DNA of 64,000 nucleotides from Streptomyces sp. Tu 3180 (GCF_009852415.1 NZ_WOXS01000002.1:2378501-2442500); one strand, 5' to 3'; counted from the first letter of the stretch, positions 27,867 through 36,511 are shown. Numbers and translations: made by a program. The notes: generated by a model not told the origin, from the sequence alone.

Positions 27867-30241
27867 TCAGCGGGCGGGCGAGGCTGGCGCTGGCCGCGTG
27901 GGCGGCCACGCTGATGGCGGCGTGCGCGATGCTGCCGCTGGTCGATCCGCCCACGTGGATCGTCCAGGCGGCGTTCCTCCTGGCGGTGCAGTCGGGCGTG
28001 GGCGCGGCGACCCGCCGGGTGCCGCTGGCCCGTGCGCTGACGGTGGCGGCGCAGGCGCTCGTCACACTGATGCTGCTGACCCTGGTGTTCGCGCGTGAGC
28101 ATGCCTTCGCCGGGCTGATACCCGGCCCGGACGCCTTCCGGTTCCTCGGCGGACTGCTGGAGCGGGGCGGGGACGACGTCAGCCGGTACGCGACCCCGGC
28201 GCCGCTGTCCGACGGCATCCGGCTGATGCTGATCGGCGGTGTGCTGGTGATCGGGCTGCTGGTGGACACCCTCGCGGTGACCTTCCGCAGCGCGGCCCCG
28301 GCCGGTCTTCCGCTGCTCGCCCTGTACTCCGTGGCGGCGGGACTGTCCGACGACGGCCTCGACTGGCTGTGGTTCCTGCTGGCGGCCGCCGGTTATCTGA
28401 TGCTGCTGCTCGCCGAGGGGCGTGACCGGCTCTCCCAGTGGGGGCGGGTCTTCGCCGGGGCGGCGCGCGGCCCGGGCGGGGAGCCGGCCGGGGCCGTCGC
28501 ACCGGTGCGCACCGGCCGGCGGATCGGTGCGGTCGCGCTGGGCATCGCCCTGGTGGTGCCGCTCGGCCTGCCCGCGATGAGAGGCGGCCTGCTGGACGCC
28601 GCCGGCACGGGCGTCGGCACGGGCACCGGCTCGGGCGGCACCATCTCGGCGGTGAACCCCCTGGTGTCGCTGCGCGACTCGCTGAACGTGGAGGAGGACC
28701 GCCAGGTCATGTCGGTCCGCTCCGACACGGCGAACGTCTCGGACCTGTACCTGCGGATCGTGTCCCTGGACGACTTCGACGGCACCACGTGGAAGCCGTC
28801 CAAGCGCTCCATCACCACCGTGCCCGACGGCGCGTTCCCGACCCCGATGGGGCTCGGCCCCGACATCAGGCGCACGGAGGTCGGCACGACGGTCTCGACC
28901 GCCGACTGGTACGGCCAGGACTGGCTGCCGATGCCGTACCCGCCGAGCGGGGTGAGCATCGAGGGCGACTGGCGCTACGAACCGGTCGGCATGACGCTGG
29001 TCGGCGACCACGGCCAGAACACGCGCGGTCTGACGTACGAGGTGCGCAGCCTCGACGTGCGGCCCACGCCGGAGCAGCTGGCCGACGCCCCTCAGCCGCC
29101 GCCCGCCCTGGAGCGCGAGTACACCGAGCTGCCCGACTCGCTGCCGGCCGTGGTGTCCCGGACCGCCCGCGAGGTCACCGCGGGCGCGGACAGCGCCTAC
29201 GACCGGGCGGTCGCGCTCCAGGAGTACTTCACGCTGAACGGCGGCTTCGAGTACGACACCGAGGTGGACGTCGGCAGCGGTTCGCAGGCGATCGCCCGCT
29301 TCCTGCGGGACAAGCAGGGCTTCTGCGTGCACTTCTCCTTCGCGATGGCGTCGATGGCCCGCTCCCTGGGCATACCGGCGCGGGTCGCGGTGGGCTTCGC
29401 GCCCGGCACCCCGCAGGGGGACGGCACGATCGCGGTCGGACTGCGGGACGCGCACGCCTGGCCGGAGCTGTACTTCGAGGGTGTGGGCTGGACCCGCTTC
29501 GAGCCGACCCCGACCCGCGGTTCGGTGCCGTCCTACACCGTGCCGGAGGCCGCGGACAGCACGCTGCCCGACCCGGCCCTGCCGTCCCGGACCGCGCCCG
29601 CGGAGCCGTCCGCCGCTCCCTCGGAGAGCGAGGGCTGCACGGCGGAGCGCAGGAAGCTGGGGGCGTGCGAGAGCGAGTCGCCGCAGGCGGCGCCGGCCGC
29701 GGGGGACGACGGGCCGAAGTGGACCACGCCGCTGGGGTGGACACTGGCCGGTCTCGCCGTCCTGGTGCTGCCGCTGGCGCCGATGCTGTGGCGGACGAGG
29801 ACCCGGGCGGTGCGCCTGGGCGCGCGCGGCCGTTCGGAGGCGGACGCCGCGCCGTACGTCCTGGCCCTCTGGGACGAGCTGAGCGACACGGCGTGGGACC
29901 ACGGCATCCCGCCGGACGAGTCGCTGACCCCGCGCAAGGCGGCCGCCCGGCTCGTGCGGCTCGGGCACCTCGACCAGGCCGCGGCGGCCTCGGTGCACCG
30001 GGTGGCCGATGCGGTCGAGCAGGTCCTGTACGCGCCGCGACCGCGGCCGGCGGCGGGTCTGACGGACGACGTGCGCCGGGTGGTCGCCGCCCTGCGGTCC
30101 GCCTCCGGCCGGGGCACGCGACTGCGCGCGCTGTTCGCCCCGCGCTCCACCGTGCGCGTGGTGTGGGCGGTCTCGGCCCGGTGGTCCGGTGTCCGGGAGC
30201 GGATCCTCGCGATGCGGCCGGCGTGGCGCAAGCCGGTGTGA
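27863..30241 (+). CDS. TgpA-type transglutaminase-core membrane protein (DUF3488/DUF4129)
   Basis: The 792-residue product starts with about six to seven membrane segments (DUF3488). A large extracytoplasmic region follows, holding a transglutaminase-like cysteine-protease core. The presumed catalytic Cys488 is in QGFCVHFSFAMASMA and His531 in RDAHAWPELYFEG. A membrane segment at about residues 622-642 precedes a cytoplasmic DUF4129 tail. Homologs such as Pseudomonas TgpA are essential or wall-related; the substrate is not known. GTG at 27863 overlaps the DUF58 stop and has GGGAGGG upstream. A perfect hairpin with a TTCG loop follows 51 nt after the stop. Confidence 0.92.
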   Translation: MISGRARLALAAWAATLMAACAMLPLVDPPTWIVQAAFLLAVQSGVGAATRRVPLARALTVAAQALVTLMLLTLVFAREHAFAGLIPGPDAFRFLGGLLERGGDDVSRYATPAPLSDGIRLMLIGGVLVIGLLVDTLAVTFRSAAPAGLPLLALYSVAAGLSDDGLDWLWFLLAAAGYLMLLLAEGRDRLSQWGRVFAGAARGPGGEPAGAVAPVRTGRRIGAVALGIALVVPLGLPAMRGGLLDAAGTGVGTGTGSGGTISAVNPLVSLRDSLNVEEDRQVMSVRSDTANVSDLYLRIVSLDDFDGTTWKPSKRSITTVPDGAFPTPMGLGPDIRRTEVGTTVSTADWYGQDWLPMPYPPSGVSIEGDWRYEPVGMTLVGDHGQNTRGLTYEVRSLDVRPTPEQLADAPQPPPALEREYTELPDSLPAVVSRTAREVTAGADSAYDRAVALQEYFTLNGGFEYDTEVDVGSGSQAIARFLRDKQGFCVHFSFAMASMARSLGIPARVAVGFAPGTPQGDGTIAVGLRDAHAWPELYFEGVGWTRFEPTPTRGSVPSYTVPEAADSTLPDPALPSRTAPAEPSAAPSESEGCTAERRKLGACESESPQAAPAAGDDGPKWTTPLGWTLAGLAVLVLPLAPMLWRTRTRAVRLGARGRSEADAAPYVLALWDELSDTAWDHGIPPDESLTPRKAAARLVRLGHLDQAAAASVHRVADAVEQVLYAPRPRPAAGLTDDVRRVVAALRSASGRGTRLRALFAPRSTVRVVWAVSARWSGVRERILAMRPAWRKPV

Positions 30242-30292
30242 CGCGGACCGTCGCGGCGGCCGGGCCGGGCGCGGCCGACGGCGGCGGGTGAA

Positions 30293-30332
30293 GGGAAGGG
30301 GCGGGACGGCTTCGGCCGTCCCGCCCCTTCCC
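30293..30332 (+). terminator. Perfect 18-bp hairpin with TTCG tetraloop
   Basis: The arms GGGAAGGGGCGGGACGGC and GCCGTCCCGCCCCTTCCC are exact complements around a TTCG loop, one of the most stable RNA tetraloops. It ends the MoxR-DUF58-transglutaminase operon. Confidence 0.9.
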
Positions 30333-30390
30333 CTGTGACGCGCTCCTGTGCGTTCGCGACCGTGTCCGCGTCAGGACAGGTGTGCGCCAG

Positions 30391-30443
30391 GACATGCGTC
30401 AGGGGGTGACCACCGTGCCGGTGGTCACCCCCTGACGCATGTC
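30391..30443 (-). terminator. Perfect 24-bp inverted repeat downstream of the DUF3040 gene
   Basis: Two exactly complementary 24-nt arms (30391-30414 and 30420-30443) flank a GTGCC loop; the inner part reads GGGGGTGACCACC / GGTGGTCACCCCC. It lies 32 nt past the DUF3040 stop and is its likely terminator. With the hairpin at 30293-30332 it separates convergent units. Confidence 0.85.
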
Positions 30444-30475
30444 TTCGGCCGTCTCCCGGGGAGCGGCGCGGAGGG

Positions 30476-30877
30476 CTAGTGGCCGCCCTGTTCGTCCCGG
30501 CGGCGCTGCCAGCGCTCCTCTATCCGGTCCATCATGGAGCGCCGCTGCCTGCCCTGACGGCCGGCCTGGGGGATACCTGGGGCACCGGCGGCCTGCTCGC
30601 CCGGCTTGGGCGCCTTGCGCCAGCCGGTCACCGCGAGGACCGCGCATCCCAGCATCACGAGGAACCCCACGACACTGAGCCAGACCTGCTGGGCGACCAT
30701 ACCGGCCATGAGGAGCGCAATACCTACGAGGAAGCCCGCGACCGCCTGGTAGACCCGCCGTCGGGTGTACGTACGCAGCCCGCTTCCCTCAAGCGCCGAC
30801 GCGAACTTGGGATCTTCGGCGTACAGCGCTCGCTCCATTTGCTCGAGCATGCGCTGCTCGTGCTCCGAGAGCGGCAC
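30476..30877 (-). CDS. DUF3040 small membrane protein
   Basis: The 133-residue product begins PLSEHEQRMLEQMERALYAE, the hallmark start of DUF3040 proteins of actinobacteria. Two membrane segments follow (about residues 42-60 and 65-85), then a basic C-terminal tail rich in Gln and Arg (RRSMMDRIEERWQRRRDEQ). Function is unknown; the N-terminal part resembles a short amphipathic helix. GTG at 30877 is chosen for GAGGAGGA about 5 nt upstream. It is monocistronic and convergent with the transglutaminase operon. Confidence 0.88.
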   Translation of the reverse strand: MPLSEHEQRMLEQMERALYAEDPKFASALEGSGLRTYTRRRVYQAVAGFLVGIALLMAGMVAQQVWLSVVGFLVMLGCAVLAVTGWRKAPKPGEQAAGAPGIPQAGRQGRQRRSMMDRIEERWQRRRDEQGGH

Positions 30878-30926
30878 GGAGTCCTCCTCATCGTGCAGTC
30901 GCCGGGGCGACCCGGGGGGTCCCTTC

Positions 30927-30955
30927 AGGATAGGCAGGGAATCGCCCCCGTGAAA
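30927..30955 (-). promoter_or_regulatory. Candidate promoter of the DUF3040 gene
   Basis: On the minus strand TTTCAC (30955-30950) is followed after 17 nt by TATCCT (30932-30927), a plausible housekeeping promoter with a leader of about 45 nt. The sequence from 30956 to about 31127 upstream holds no gene I can support. Confidence 0.45.
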
Positions 30956-31127
30956 CCCGCCCCTCTGCGCCAATTGGCCAACCAGAACCCGCCATGGACG
31001 TCCCGGCCCGCTGAGGCATCTCTTTCCCCGGCGGCCGACCCGTCATGCCGGGCGGTCTCCCTCGATCATACGGCGCCAAGCCGCCATTCGGGGGCCTGTG
31101 GCGCACTCCATGCGCGGCCCGGGTGCC

Positions 31128-31155
31128 GGACGCGCCGCTGATCAGCGGCGCGTCC
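31128..31155 (-). terminator. Perfect 28-bp palindrome after the methyltransferase gene
   Basis: GGACGCGCCGCTGA and TCAGCGGCGCGTCC are exact complements with no spacer; an RNA hairpin would have a GATC loop on a 12-bp stem. It lies 11 nt past the methyltransferase stop, consistent with a terminator. Confidence 0.8.
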
Positions 31156-31166
31156 TCTGGGGTCCC

Positions 31167-31946
31167 TCAGGCCCCGGGCGCCTCAGAGGACCCCGGCGCC
31201 TCACCGAGCACATGGAGCTGCGTGGCCACGGAGTGGAAGGCGGCGAGTTCGGCCGCCGCGGCCTCCAGCTTCAGCAGTGCGTCGAGCGCTCCGGGCTCGG
31301 TGTCCACGAGCACACCGGGAACGAGGTCGGCGAAGACCCGCACGCCGTGCACGGCGCCGACCGCGAGGCCCGCGCCCTCGACGAGCCCGGTGAGCTGCTC
31401 GGCGGTGAAGCGGCGGGGCACCGGGTCACCCGCGCCCCATCGGCCGTTCGGGTCGTCGAGCGCCTGCCTGGCCTCCTTGAAGTGACCGGCGAGGGCGCGG
31501 GCGAGCACGGCGCCGCCGAGGCCGGCGGCCAGCAGGCTGAGGACGCCTTCGGGGCGCAGGGCGGCCACCGCGTTGCGGACGCCCTCGGCCGGGTCGTCGA
31601 CGTACTCCAGGACGCCGTGGCACAGCACGACGTCGTAACCGCCGCGCTCGGCCACGTCGAAGAGGCCGTGCACGTCGCCCTGGACTCCCCGGACCCGGTC
31701 GGCGGCGCCGGCCTCGGCCGCGCGGCGCTCCAGGGCGAACAGCGCGTTGGGGCTGGGGTCGACGACGGTGACCCGGTGGCCGAGGAGGGCCAGGGGCACC
31801 GCGAAGTTGCCGCTGCCGCCGCCGGTGTCGAGGACGTCCAGCACCTGCCGTCCCGTCGCCTTGACCCGGCGTTCCAGGGCGTCCTGGAGGACCTCCCAGA
31901 CCACGGCGGTACGGAGAGCGGCGCGGGGCCGCATTGGGTCCGACAC
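31167..31946 (-). CDS. SAM-dependent class I methyltransferase
   Basis: The 259-residue product has a Rossmann methyltransferase core. Motif I is DVLDTGGGSGNFAVPLA (about 37-53), followed by VVDPSPNAL, GDVHGLFDV and the post-motif LEYVDDPAEGVRN. The methyl acceptor cannot be told from the sequence; similarity is to the SmtA/UbiE-like group. The GTG start at 31946 follows AGGAG by 9 nt. It is separated by 176 nt from the HEPN-type gene upstream on the same strand, and the pair may be co-transcribed. The order next to DUF3040 and SAV_6107-type genes is conserved in Streptomyces as far as I recall. Confidence 0.85.
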   Translation of the reverse strand: MSDPMRPRAALRTAVVWEVLQDALERRVKATGRQVLDVLDTGGGSGNFAVPLALLGHRVTVVDPSPNALFALERRAAEAGAADRVRGVQGDVHGLFDVAERGGYDVVLCHGVLEYVDDPAEGVRNAVAALRPEGVLSLLAAGLGGAVLARALAGHFKEARQALDDPNGRWGAGDPVPRRFTAEQLTGLVEGAGLAVGAVHGVRVFADLVPGVLVDTEPGALDALLKLEAAAAELAAFHSVATQLHVLGEAPGSSEAPGA

Positions 31947-32122
31947 GGCAGTTGACTCCTCGGCGCGGCACCGCCTCGTTCTCGGCGGAGCGATCGGGCT
32001 CCCTCCCCGGCCCGGAGCACCGGGCCGGGGAGGGGTTCAGGCGCTCTCCACCCTATTGCCTACGGCGCGGTGCCCGGTCACCTGCCTGCGCCGTCGCGGG
32101 GAGGACCGCCGCGGACGGGCGG

Positions 32123-32710
32123 TCAGCCCGCGTCCGGGACGTCCCGGGCCGGGTCCGCTTCCGCGTCCCCGACCGGGTCCCGGGTCTCCGGCCGCTCCGT
32201 GTCCCCGCGCGGCTGCGGGAGGACCGGCTGGAGGACGAGCATGCGCTCCACCAGGCGCAGGAACATCGCCACGTCCCGTACCAGGTCGTCGGCGTCCCGG
32301 CCGCTCGCCGCGCCCTGGATGCCCGCCTCGGCCCGGGCGCGGCGCCGGGCCCCGGAGGCGAACAGCGCGCTCCACTCGGTGAGCTCGGGCGCGATCTCGG
32401 GGAGCACTTCCCAGGCACTCCTGATCCTGGCCCGGGCCCGGGGCGAGGTCTCGGGCCGGCCGCGCGCGGCGAGCACGGCGGCGGCGGTGCGCAGGGCGGC
32501 GAGGTGGGCCGTCGCGTAGCGCTCGTTGGGGGTCTCGAGGACGGCGGCCTCGTCGAGTCCGGCACGGGCCTGGGCGAGCAGGTCGAGGGCGGCGGGCGGG
32601 GCCGCGGCGCGGCGCAGCACGGGGTGGACGTCGCTCGCCGGGCCGTTCAGTGAGGGGGCAGGGCCGGTGGCGCGGCGCCGGCGGGCGGCGGCTGCGGACG
32701 AGTGGGCCAT
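32123..32710 (-). CDS. SAV_6107-family HEPN domain protein
   Basis: The 195-residue product is an all-helical protein matching the HEPN_SAV_6107 family by its LDLLAQARAGL start, the RYATAHLAALRTAAAVLA helix and the WxxLPEIAPELTEWSALFASGA block. HEPN domains are often RNases or RNA-binding partners in toxin systems. Here R64-x4-H69 formally fits the R-x4-6-H pattern, but a catalytic role is unproven and no nucleotidyltransferase partner is next door. The basic N-terminus and acidic C-terminus are probably disordered. ATG at 32710 has AGGAGG 6 nt upstream. It diverges from the ABC ATPase gene. Confidence 0.8.
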   Translation of the reverse strand: MAHSSAAAARRRRATGPAPSLNGPASDVHPVLRRAAAPPAALDLLAQARAGLDEAAVLETPNERYATAHLAALRTAAAVLAARGRPETSPRARARIRSAWEVLPEIAPELTEWSALFASGARRRARAEAGIQGAASGRDADDLVRDVAMFLRLVERMLVLQPVLPQPRGDTERPETRDPVGDAEADPARDVPDAG

Positions 32711-32900
32711 GACGAACCTCCTGTCGTCTTCGTGACGGCACGCACGGCTACGCGGTGCCGTATGTGCTCATCGTGCGGTATGGCACTGACAATCCGTTCT
32801 GACCTGGGCCTTTGCTTCGAGCGCGCGTTCGGGCTAGTTTTTGCACTGACCAGTCAGTTCAAAAAATCCCGCAGGGATTCGGAAGGGGAATGGGGGACCC

Positions 32901-33725
32901 ATGGGGGACGTGGTGCACGGTCCGTCCGGACTCGCCGTCTCGGCCCGCGACTTCGGGCTCCGGGGACCGCGGGGCTGGGCGTTCCGCGGGGTCGGCGTCG
33001 ACGCGGAGCCCGGCTCGCTGATCGCCGTCGAGGGGCCGTCCGGGTCGGGCCGCACCTGTCTGCTGCTCGCGCTCACCGGGCGGATGAGGTCCACGGAGGG
33101 CCGGGCCGCCGTGGGCGGGCTCGAACTGCCCCGGCGCATGGCCGCCGTGCGCCGGATCAGCGCGCTCGCGCACGTCACCGGCGTGACCGATCTCGATCCG
33201 GTCCTGACCGCCGGCGAGCACCTGCGGGAACGGGCGCTGCTGCAGCGCCGCTTCGGCGGCCCTCCCCCGCTCCCGTCCCCGCCCGGGCGGGGGGAGGGCC
33301 GTCGCGGGCTGCTCCGTCCGCGCGGGGAGCGCGCGAGCGAGCGCAGGCGGCAGGTCGGCACCGCGCTGACCGCCGCCGGGCTGGACCTCGCGGCACTGCC
33401 CAAGGGCGCGCGGACCGCCGTACGGGACCTGGAGCGGGTGGAGGCGCTGCGGCTGTCGCTCGCGCTGGCCCTCATCGGGCGCCCCCGGCTGCTCGGGGTG
33501 GACGACGTGGACCTGAAGCTCTCGTCCGCCGAACGGGACGAGGTCTGGACCCTGCTGAGGTCGATCGCCGGCACCGGCACGACGGTGGTGGCGGTGTGCA
33601 GCGAGGCACCCCCGGACACGGTGGCCGTCGGCACGGGAGCCACCGGGCACGACGACGCGGAAGCCGCCGGGCACGACGAGAAGGAGGAGGCGGCCGATGC
33701 GCTCGCCGGGACTGGCCGCGCTTGA
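32901..33725 (+). CDS. Degenerate ABC-transporter-like ATP-binding protein
   Basis: The 274-residue product has an ABC ATPase outline, but its motifs are altered. Walker A is GPSGSGRT at 45-52, with arginine in place of the catalytic lysine; the signature region LERVEALRLSLALALIGRP lacks LSGGQ; Walker B is RLLGVDDVD with D201-D202 where D-E is usual. A Pro/Gly/Arg insertion at about 119-147 coincides with a palindromic DNA element (33257-33301). ATG at 32901 follows GGGGGA. The last 29 nt overlap the YhgE/Pip gene, implying it energises or regulates that membrane protein. The acidic/Ala-rich tail is unusual. Confidence 0.85.
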   Translation: MGDVVHGPSGLAVSARDFGLRGPRGWAFRGVGVDAEPGSLIAVEGPSGSGRTCLLLALTGRMRSTEGRAAVGGLELPRRMAAVRRISALAHVTGVTDLDPVLTAGEHLRERALLQRRFGGPPPLPSPPGRGEGRRGLLRPRGERASERRRQVGTALTAAGLDLAALPKGARTAVRDLERVEALRLSLALALIGRPRLLGVDDVDLKLSSAERDEVWTLLRSIAGTGTTVVAVCSEAPPDTVAVGTGATGHDDAEAAGHDEKEEAADALAGTGRA

Positions 33726-35781
33726 GCTGCGGCGCTTCGGCCGCGGCAAGCTGCCGCGCGCGGCCCTGGTGGCCCTGCTGGTGCTGCCCCTGCTGTACGG
33801 CGCCCTGTACCTGTGGTCGTTCTGGGACCCCTACGGCCGCCTCGACCGGATCCCCGTGGCGCTGGTGAACGACGACGAGGGGGCGACCGCCGACGGGAAG
33901 CGGATCACCGCGGGGGACGACCTCGCCGAGGGGCTGCGCGACAGCGAGACCTTCGACTGGCGGGAGGTGAGCGCGGACGAGGCCCGGCGGGGCGTCGAGG
34001 ACGGCACCTACTACCTGTCGCTGACCATGCCCGCCGACTTCAGCCGCCGCGTCGCCTCCGGCTCGGGGGACTCCCCCGAGACCGGCGCGCTGGAGGTGCG
34101 GACGAACGACGCCAACAACTACGTCGTCGGGCAGATCTCCCGGACGGTCTTCGGCGAGGTGCGCCGGGCCGCGTCCACGAAGACCGCGCGCTCCTTCCTG
34201 GACAGGATCTTCGTCTCGTTCTCGGACATCCACGGCGAGACCGTGAAGGCGGCGAAGGGCGCCGACCGGCTCAAGGGCGGCATCGGGAAGGCGGAGAAGG
34301 GCTCCAAGGACCTCGCCGACGGCCTGAAGGACGCCGAGGAGGGCAGCGGCAAGCTGTCCGGGGGGCTGAAGGACCTCCACAAGGGCGCGGACCGCCTGGA
34401 GGACGGCTCGCGGAAGGTCGCGGAGGGCACCCGGGCGCTCGCCGGCAAGGTGAACGCGGTCGACGCCGGGGTGGGCCCGTTCCTGGAGGACAACGAGAAG
34501 ACCATCGGTGACACGGCCCGGTTCGTCGCCGACGCGGCGGGCGGGCTCCGCGACGACCTCGACGCCCTGGACGAGCGCGCCCCGGCCGCCGCGAAGGACG
34601 CCCGCGCGGCGTCCGACACCCTGAACGGCGTCCACAAGGCGCGCTGCGAGGACGCCGTCCCGGCCGACGCCGCCTGCGCCGACCTGAAGAAGGCCAGGGA
34701 CGCGGCGGCCGACGCGGCGACCGTCGCGCAGGACGCCGGCTCCCTGGTCACCGGCCACCGCGAGGACCTGGAGAAGCTCGACGGGCACCTCGCCACCCTG
34801 GAGAAGCAGGCACGCACGCTCGCCGGCCGCGCGCCGCACCTCTCCGAGGACCTGGACGACGCCGTCGCCCGGATCAACAAGCTGGACGCCGGCGCCGCCG
34901 AGGTCGCCGCCGGCGCCAGGAAGCTGAACAAGGGGCTCGGCACCGCCGAGACCGGCGCCCTGGACCTGGACAAGGGCGTCGGCGAGCTGAGGACCGGCGC
35001 GGACGATCTGAACGGCGGCCTCTACAAGCTCGTCGACGGGTCCGGCGAACTCGCCGGCGGCCTGCACGACGGCGCCGAGAAGATCCCCGACTACGACAAG
35101 CAGGACCGCGACCGGCGCACCGAGGTGATGGCCGACCCGGTCCAGCTCGTCACCCGCGATCTGCACAAGGCGCCCAACTACGGCACCGGCTTCGCCCCGT
35201 ACTTCATCCCGCTGTCGCTGTGGGTGGGCGCGATGGTGGCGTACATGCTGATCGCGCCGATGAACCGCCGCGCCCTCGCCCTGGGCGCCTCGGCCCTGCG
35301 GATCGCGCTCGCGGGCTGGCTGCCGGTGGTGGCGATCGGGGTGCTGCAGACGGTGGCCCTGATGTCGGTGCTGCACTGGGCGGTCGGGCTGCAGATGGCC
35401 CGGGCGGCGGGGACGGTGGGCTTCCTCTTCCTGGTGACGGCGTGCTTCGCGGCGATCGTGCAGTGGCTGAACGCACGCTTCGGAGCGGCCGGCCGGATCC
35501 TCGTCCTCGCCCTGCTGATGCTCCAGCTGACCTCGGCGGGCGGCACGTACCCCATCCAGACCAGTCCCGCCTTCTTCAACGCGCTGCACCCGTTCCTGCC
35601 GATGAGCCACGTCGTCGAGGCGCTCCGGCGGCTCATCACGGGCGGCGGACTCGCACCGGTGTGGCAGGCGTGCGCCGTGTTGACGGCCTTCACCGTCGGC
35701 GCCCTCGCGCTGACCACGCTGTCGGCCCGCCGCCGGCAGGTGTGGACGATGGACCGGCTGCACCCGGAGCTGAGCCTGTGA
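33697..35781 (+). CDS. YhgE/Pip-family ABC-2-type membrane protein
   Basis: The 694-residue product has one N-terminal membrane segment (about 22-42), a large extracytoplasmic region of about 460 residues, and five C-terminal membrane segments (from about 510). The extracytoplasmic part holds repeated Gly-spaced coiled-coil units such as GSKDLADGLKDAEEGSGKL, GADRLEDG and GADDLNGG, typical of YhgE/Pip proteins (phage infection protein family). Relatives are ABC-2-like exporters or receptors; the substrate is unknown. ATG at 33697 follows GGAGGAGG and lies inside the end of the ATPase gene. A TetR gene follows 35 nt downstream, suggesting local control. Confidence 0.92.
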   Translation: MRSPGLAALELRRFGRGKLPRAALVALLVLPLLYGALYLWSFWDPYGRLDRIPVALVNDDEGATADGKRITAGDDLAEGLRDSETFDWREVSADEARRGVEDGTYYLSLTMPADFSRRVASGSGDSPETGALEVRTNDANNYVVGQISRTVFGEVRRAASTKTARSFLDRIFVSFSDIHGETVKAAKGADRLKGGIGKAEKGSKDLADGLKDAEEGSGKLSGGLKDLHKGADRLEDGSRKVAEGTRALAGKVNAVDAGVGPFLEDNEKTIGDTARFVADAAGGLRDDLDALDERAPAAAKDARAASDTLNGVHKARCEDAVPADAACADLKKARDAAADAATVAQDAGSLVTGHREDLEKLDGHLATLEKQARTLAGRAPHLSEDLDDAVARINKLDAGAAEVAAGARKLNKGLGTAETGALDLDKGVGELRTGADDLNGGLYKLVDGSGELAGGLHDGAEKIPDYDKQDRDRRTEVMADPVQLVTRDLHKAPNYGTGFAPYFIPLSLWVGAMVAYMLIAPMNRRALALGASALRIALAGWLPVVAIGVLQTVALMSVLHWAVGLQMARAAGTVGFLFLVTACFAAIVQWLNARFGAAGRILVLALLMLQLTSAGGTYPIQTSPAFFNALHPFLPMSHVVEALRRLITGGGLAPVWQACAVLTAFTVGALALTTLSARRRQVWTMDRLHPELSL

Positions 35782-35816
35782 ACGGGCGGACCGGCGTTCC
35801 TGTGACAATCAGGGCC

Positions 35817-36446
35817 ATGGAACGCAGCAGCACCACGTCGGGCGGCAGCACCCGCCGCGAGGCCACCCGGCAGAAGCTCTACGAGGCGGCCGTCACCCTC
35901 ATCGCCGAGCAGGGCTTCTCCGCCACCACCGTGGACGAGATCGCCGAGCGGGCAGGGGTCGCGAAGGGCACGGTCTACTACAACTTCGCGAGCAAGTCGG
36001 TCCTCTTCGAGGAGCTGCTGCGGCACGGCGTCGGCCTCCTGACCGCCTCCCTGCGGGAGGCGGCCGAGAGGACGGCCGCTCAGGGCGGCGGCAAGGTCGA
36101 CGCCCTGGACGCGATGATCCGCGCGGGCCTGGTCTTCATCGACCGCTACCCGGCCTTCACCCAGCTGTACGTGGCCGAGCTGTGGCGCACCAACCGGGCC
36201 TGGCAGTCCACGCTGATGGTGGTGCGGCAGCAGGCCGTGGCGGTGGTCGAGGGCGTGCTGCGCGAGGGCGTGGCCGGCGGCGAGTTCAGCGAGGAGATCG
36301 ACGTCCCGCTGACCGCGGCGGCGCTGGTCGGCATGGTGCTGGTGGCCGCGCTGGACTGGAAGTCCTTCCAGCCGGAGCGCTCCCTGGACGACGTGCACGC
36401 CGCGCTGTCCCGGCTGCTCCAGGGACGGGTCAGCGGACGCCCCTGA
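35817..36446 (+). CDS. TetR-family transcriptional regulator
   Basis: The 209-residue product has a TetR N-terminal helix-turn-helix at about residues 15-62 (LYEAAVTLIAEQGFSATTVD, then AERAGVAKGTVYYNF). The helical ligand domain includes a WRTNRAW segment and a predicted dimer interface in the last 60 residues. ATG at 35817 is chosen; an in-frame GTG at 35802 is possible. Shine-Dalgarno complementarity is poor, so translation may be reinitiated after the YhgE/Pip gene. By position it probably represses the ATPase-YhgE pair in response to a small molecule or envelope stress, which is inference. Confidence 0.9.
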   Translation: MERSSTTSGGSTRREATRQKLYEAAVTLIAEQGFSATTVDEIAERAGVAKGTVYYNFASKSVLFEELLRHGVGLLTASLREAAERTAAQGGGKVDALDAMIRAGLVFIDRYPAFTQLYVAELWRTNRAWQSTLMVVRQQAVAVVEGVLREGVAGGEFSEEIDVPLTAAALVGMVLVAALDWKSFQPERSLDDVHAALSRLLQGRVSGRP

Positions 36447-36511
36447 AATCCGGGGCCCTGAACCCGGGGCCTCCGAACGAACCCGGAGCCCCCGAAGCCG
36501 GCGCGCGCGAA

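Noticed and set aside
27542..29998. Open frame of about 818 codons antisense to the DUF58/transglutaminase genes
   Set aside because: Shadow of two clearly recognised coding sequences; no motif or ribosome site.
32123..32710. Toxin-antitoxin system of HEPN/MNT type
   Set aside because: The neighbouring methyltransferase is not a nucleotidyltransferase and the spacing of 176 nt is too large for a typical coupled pair, so a toxin module is not supported.
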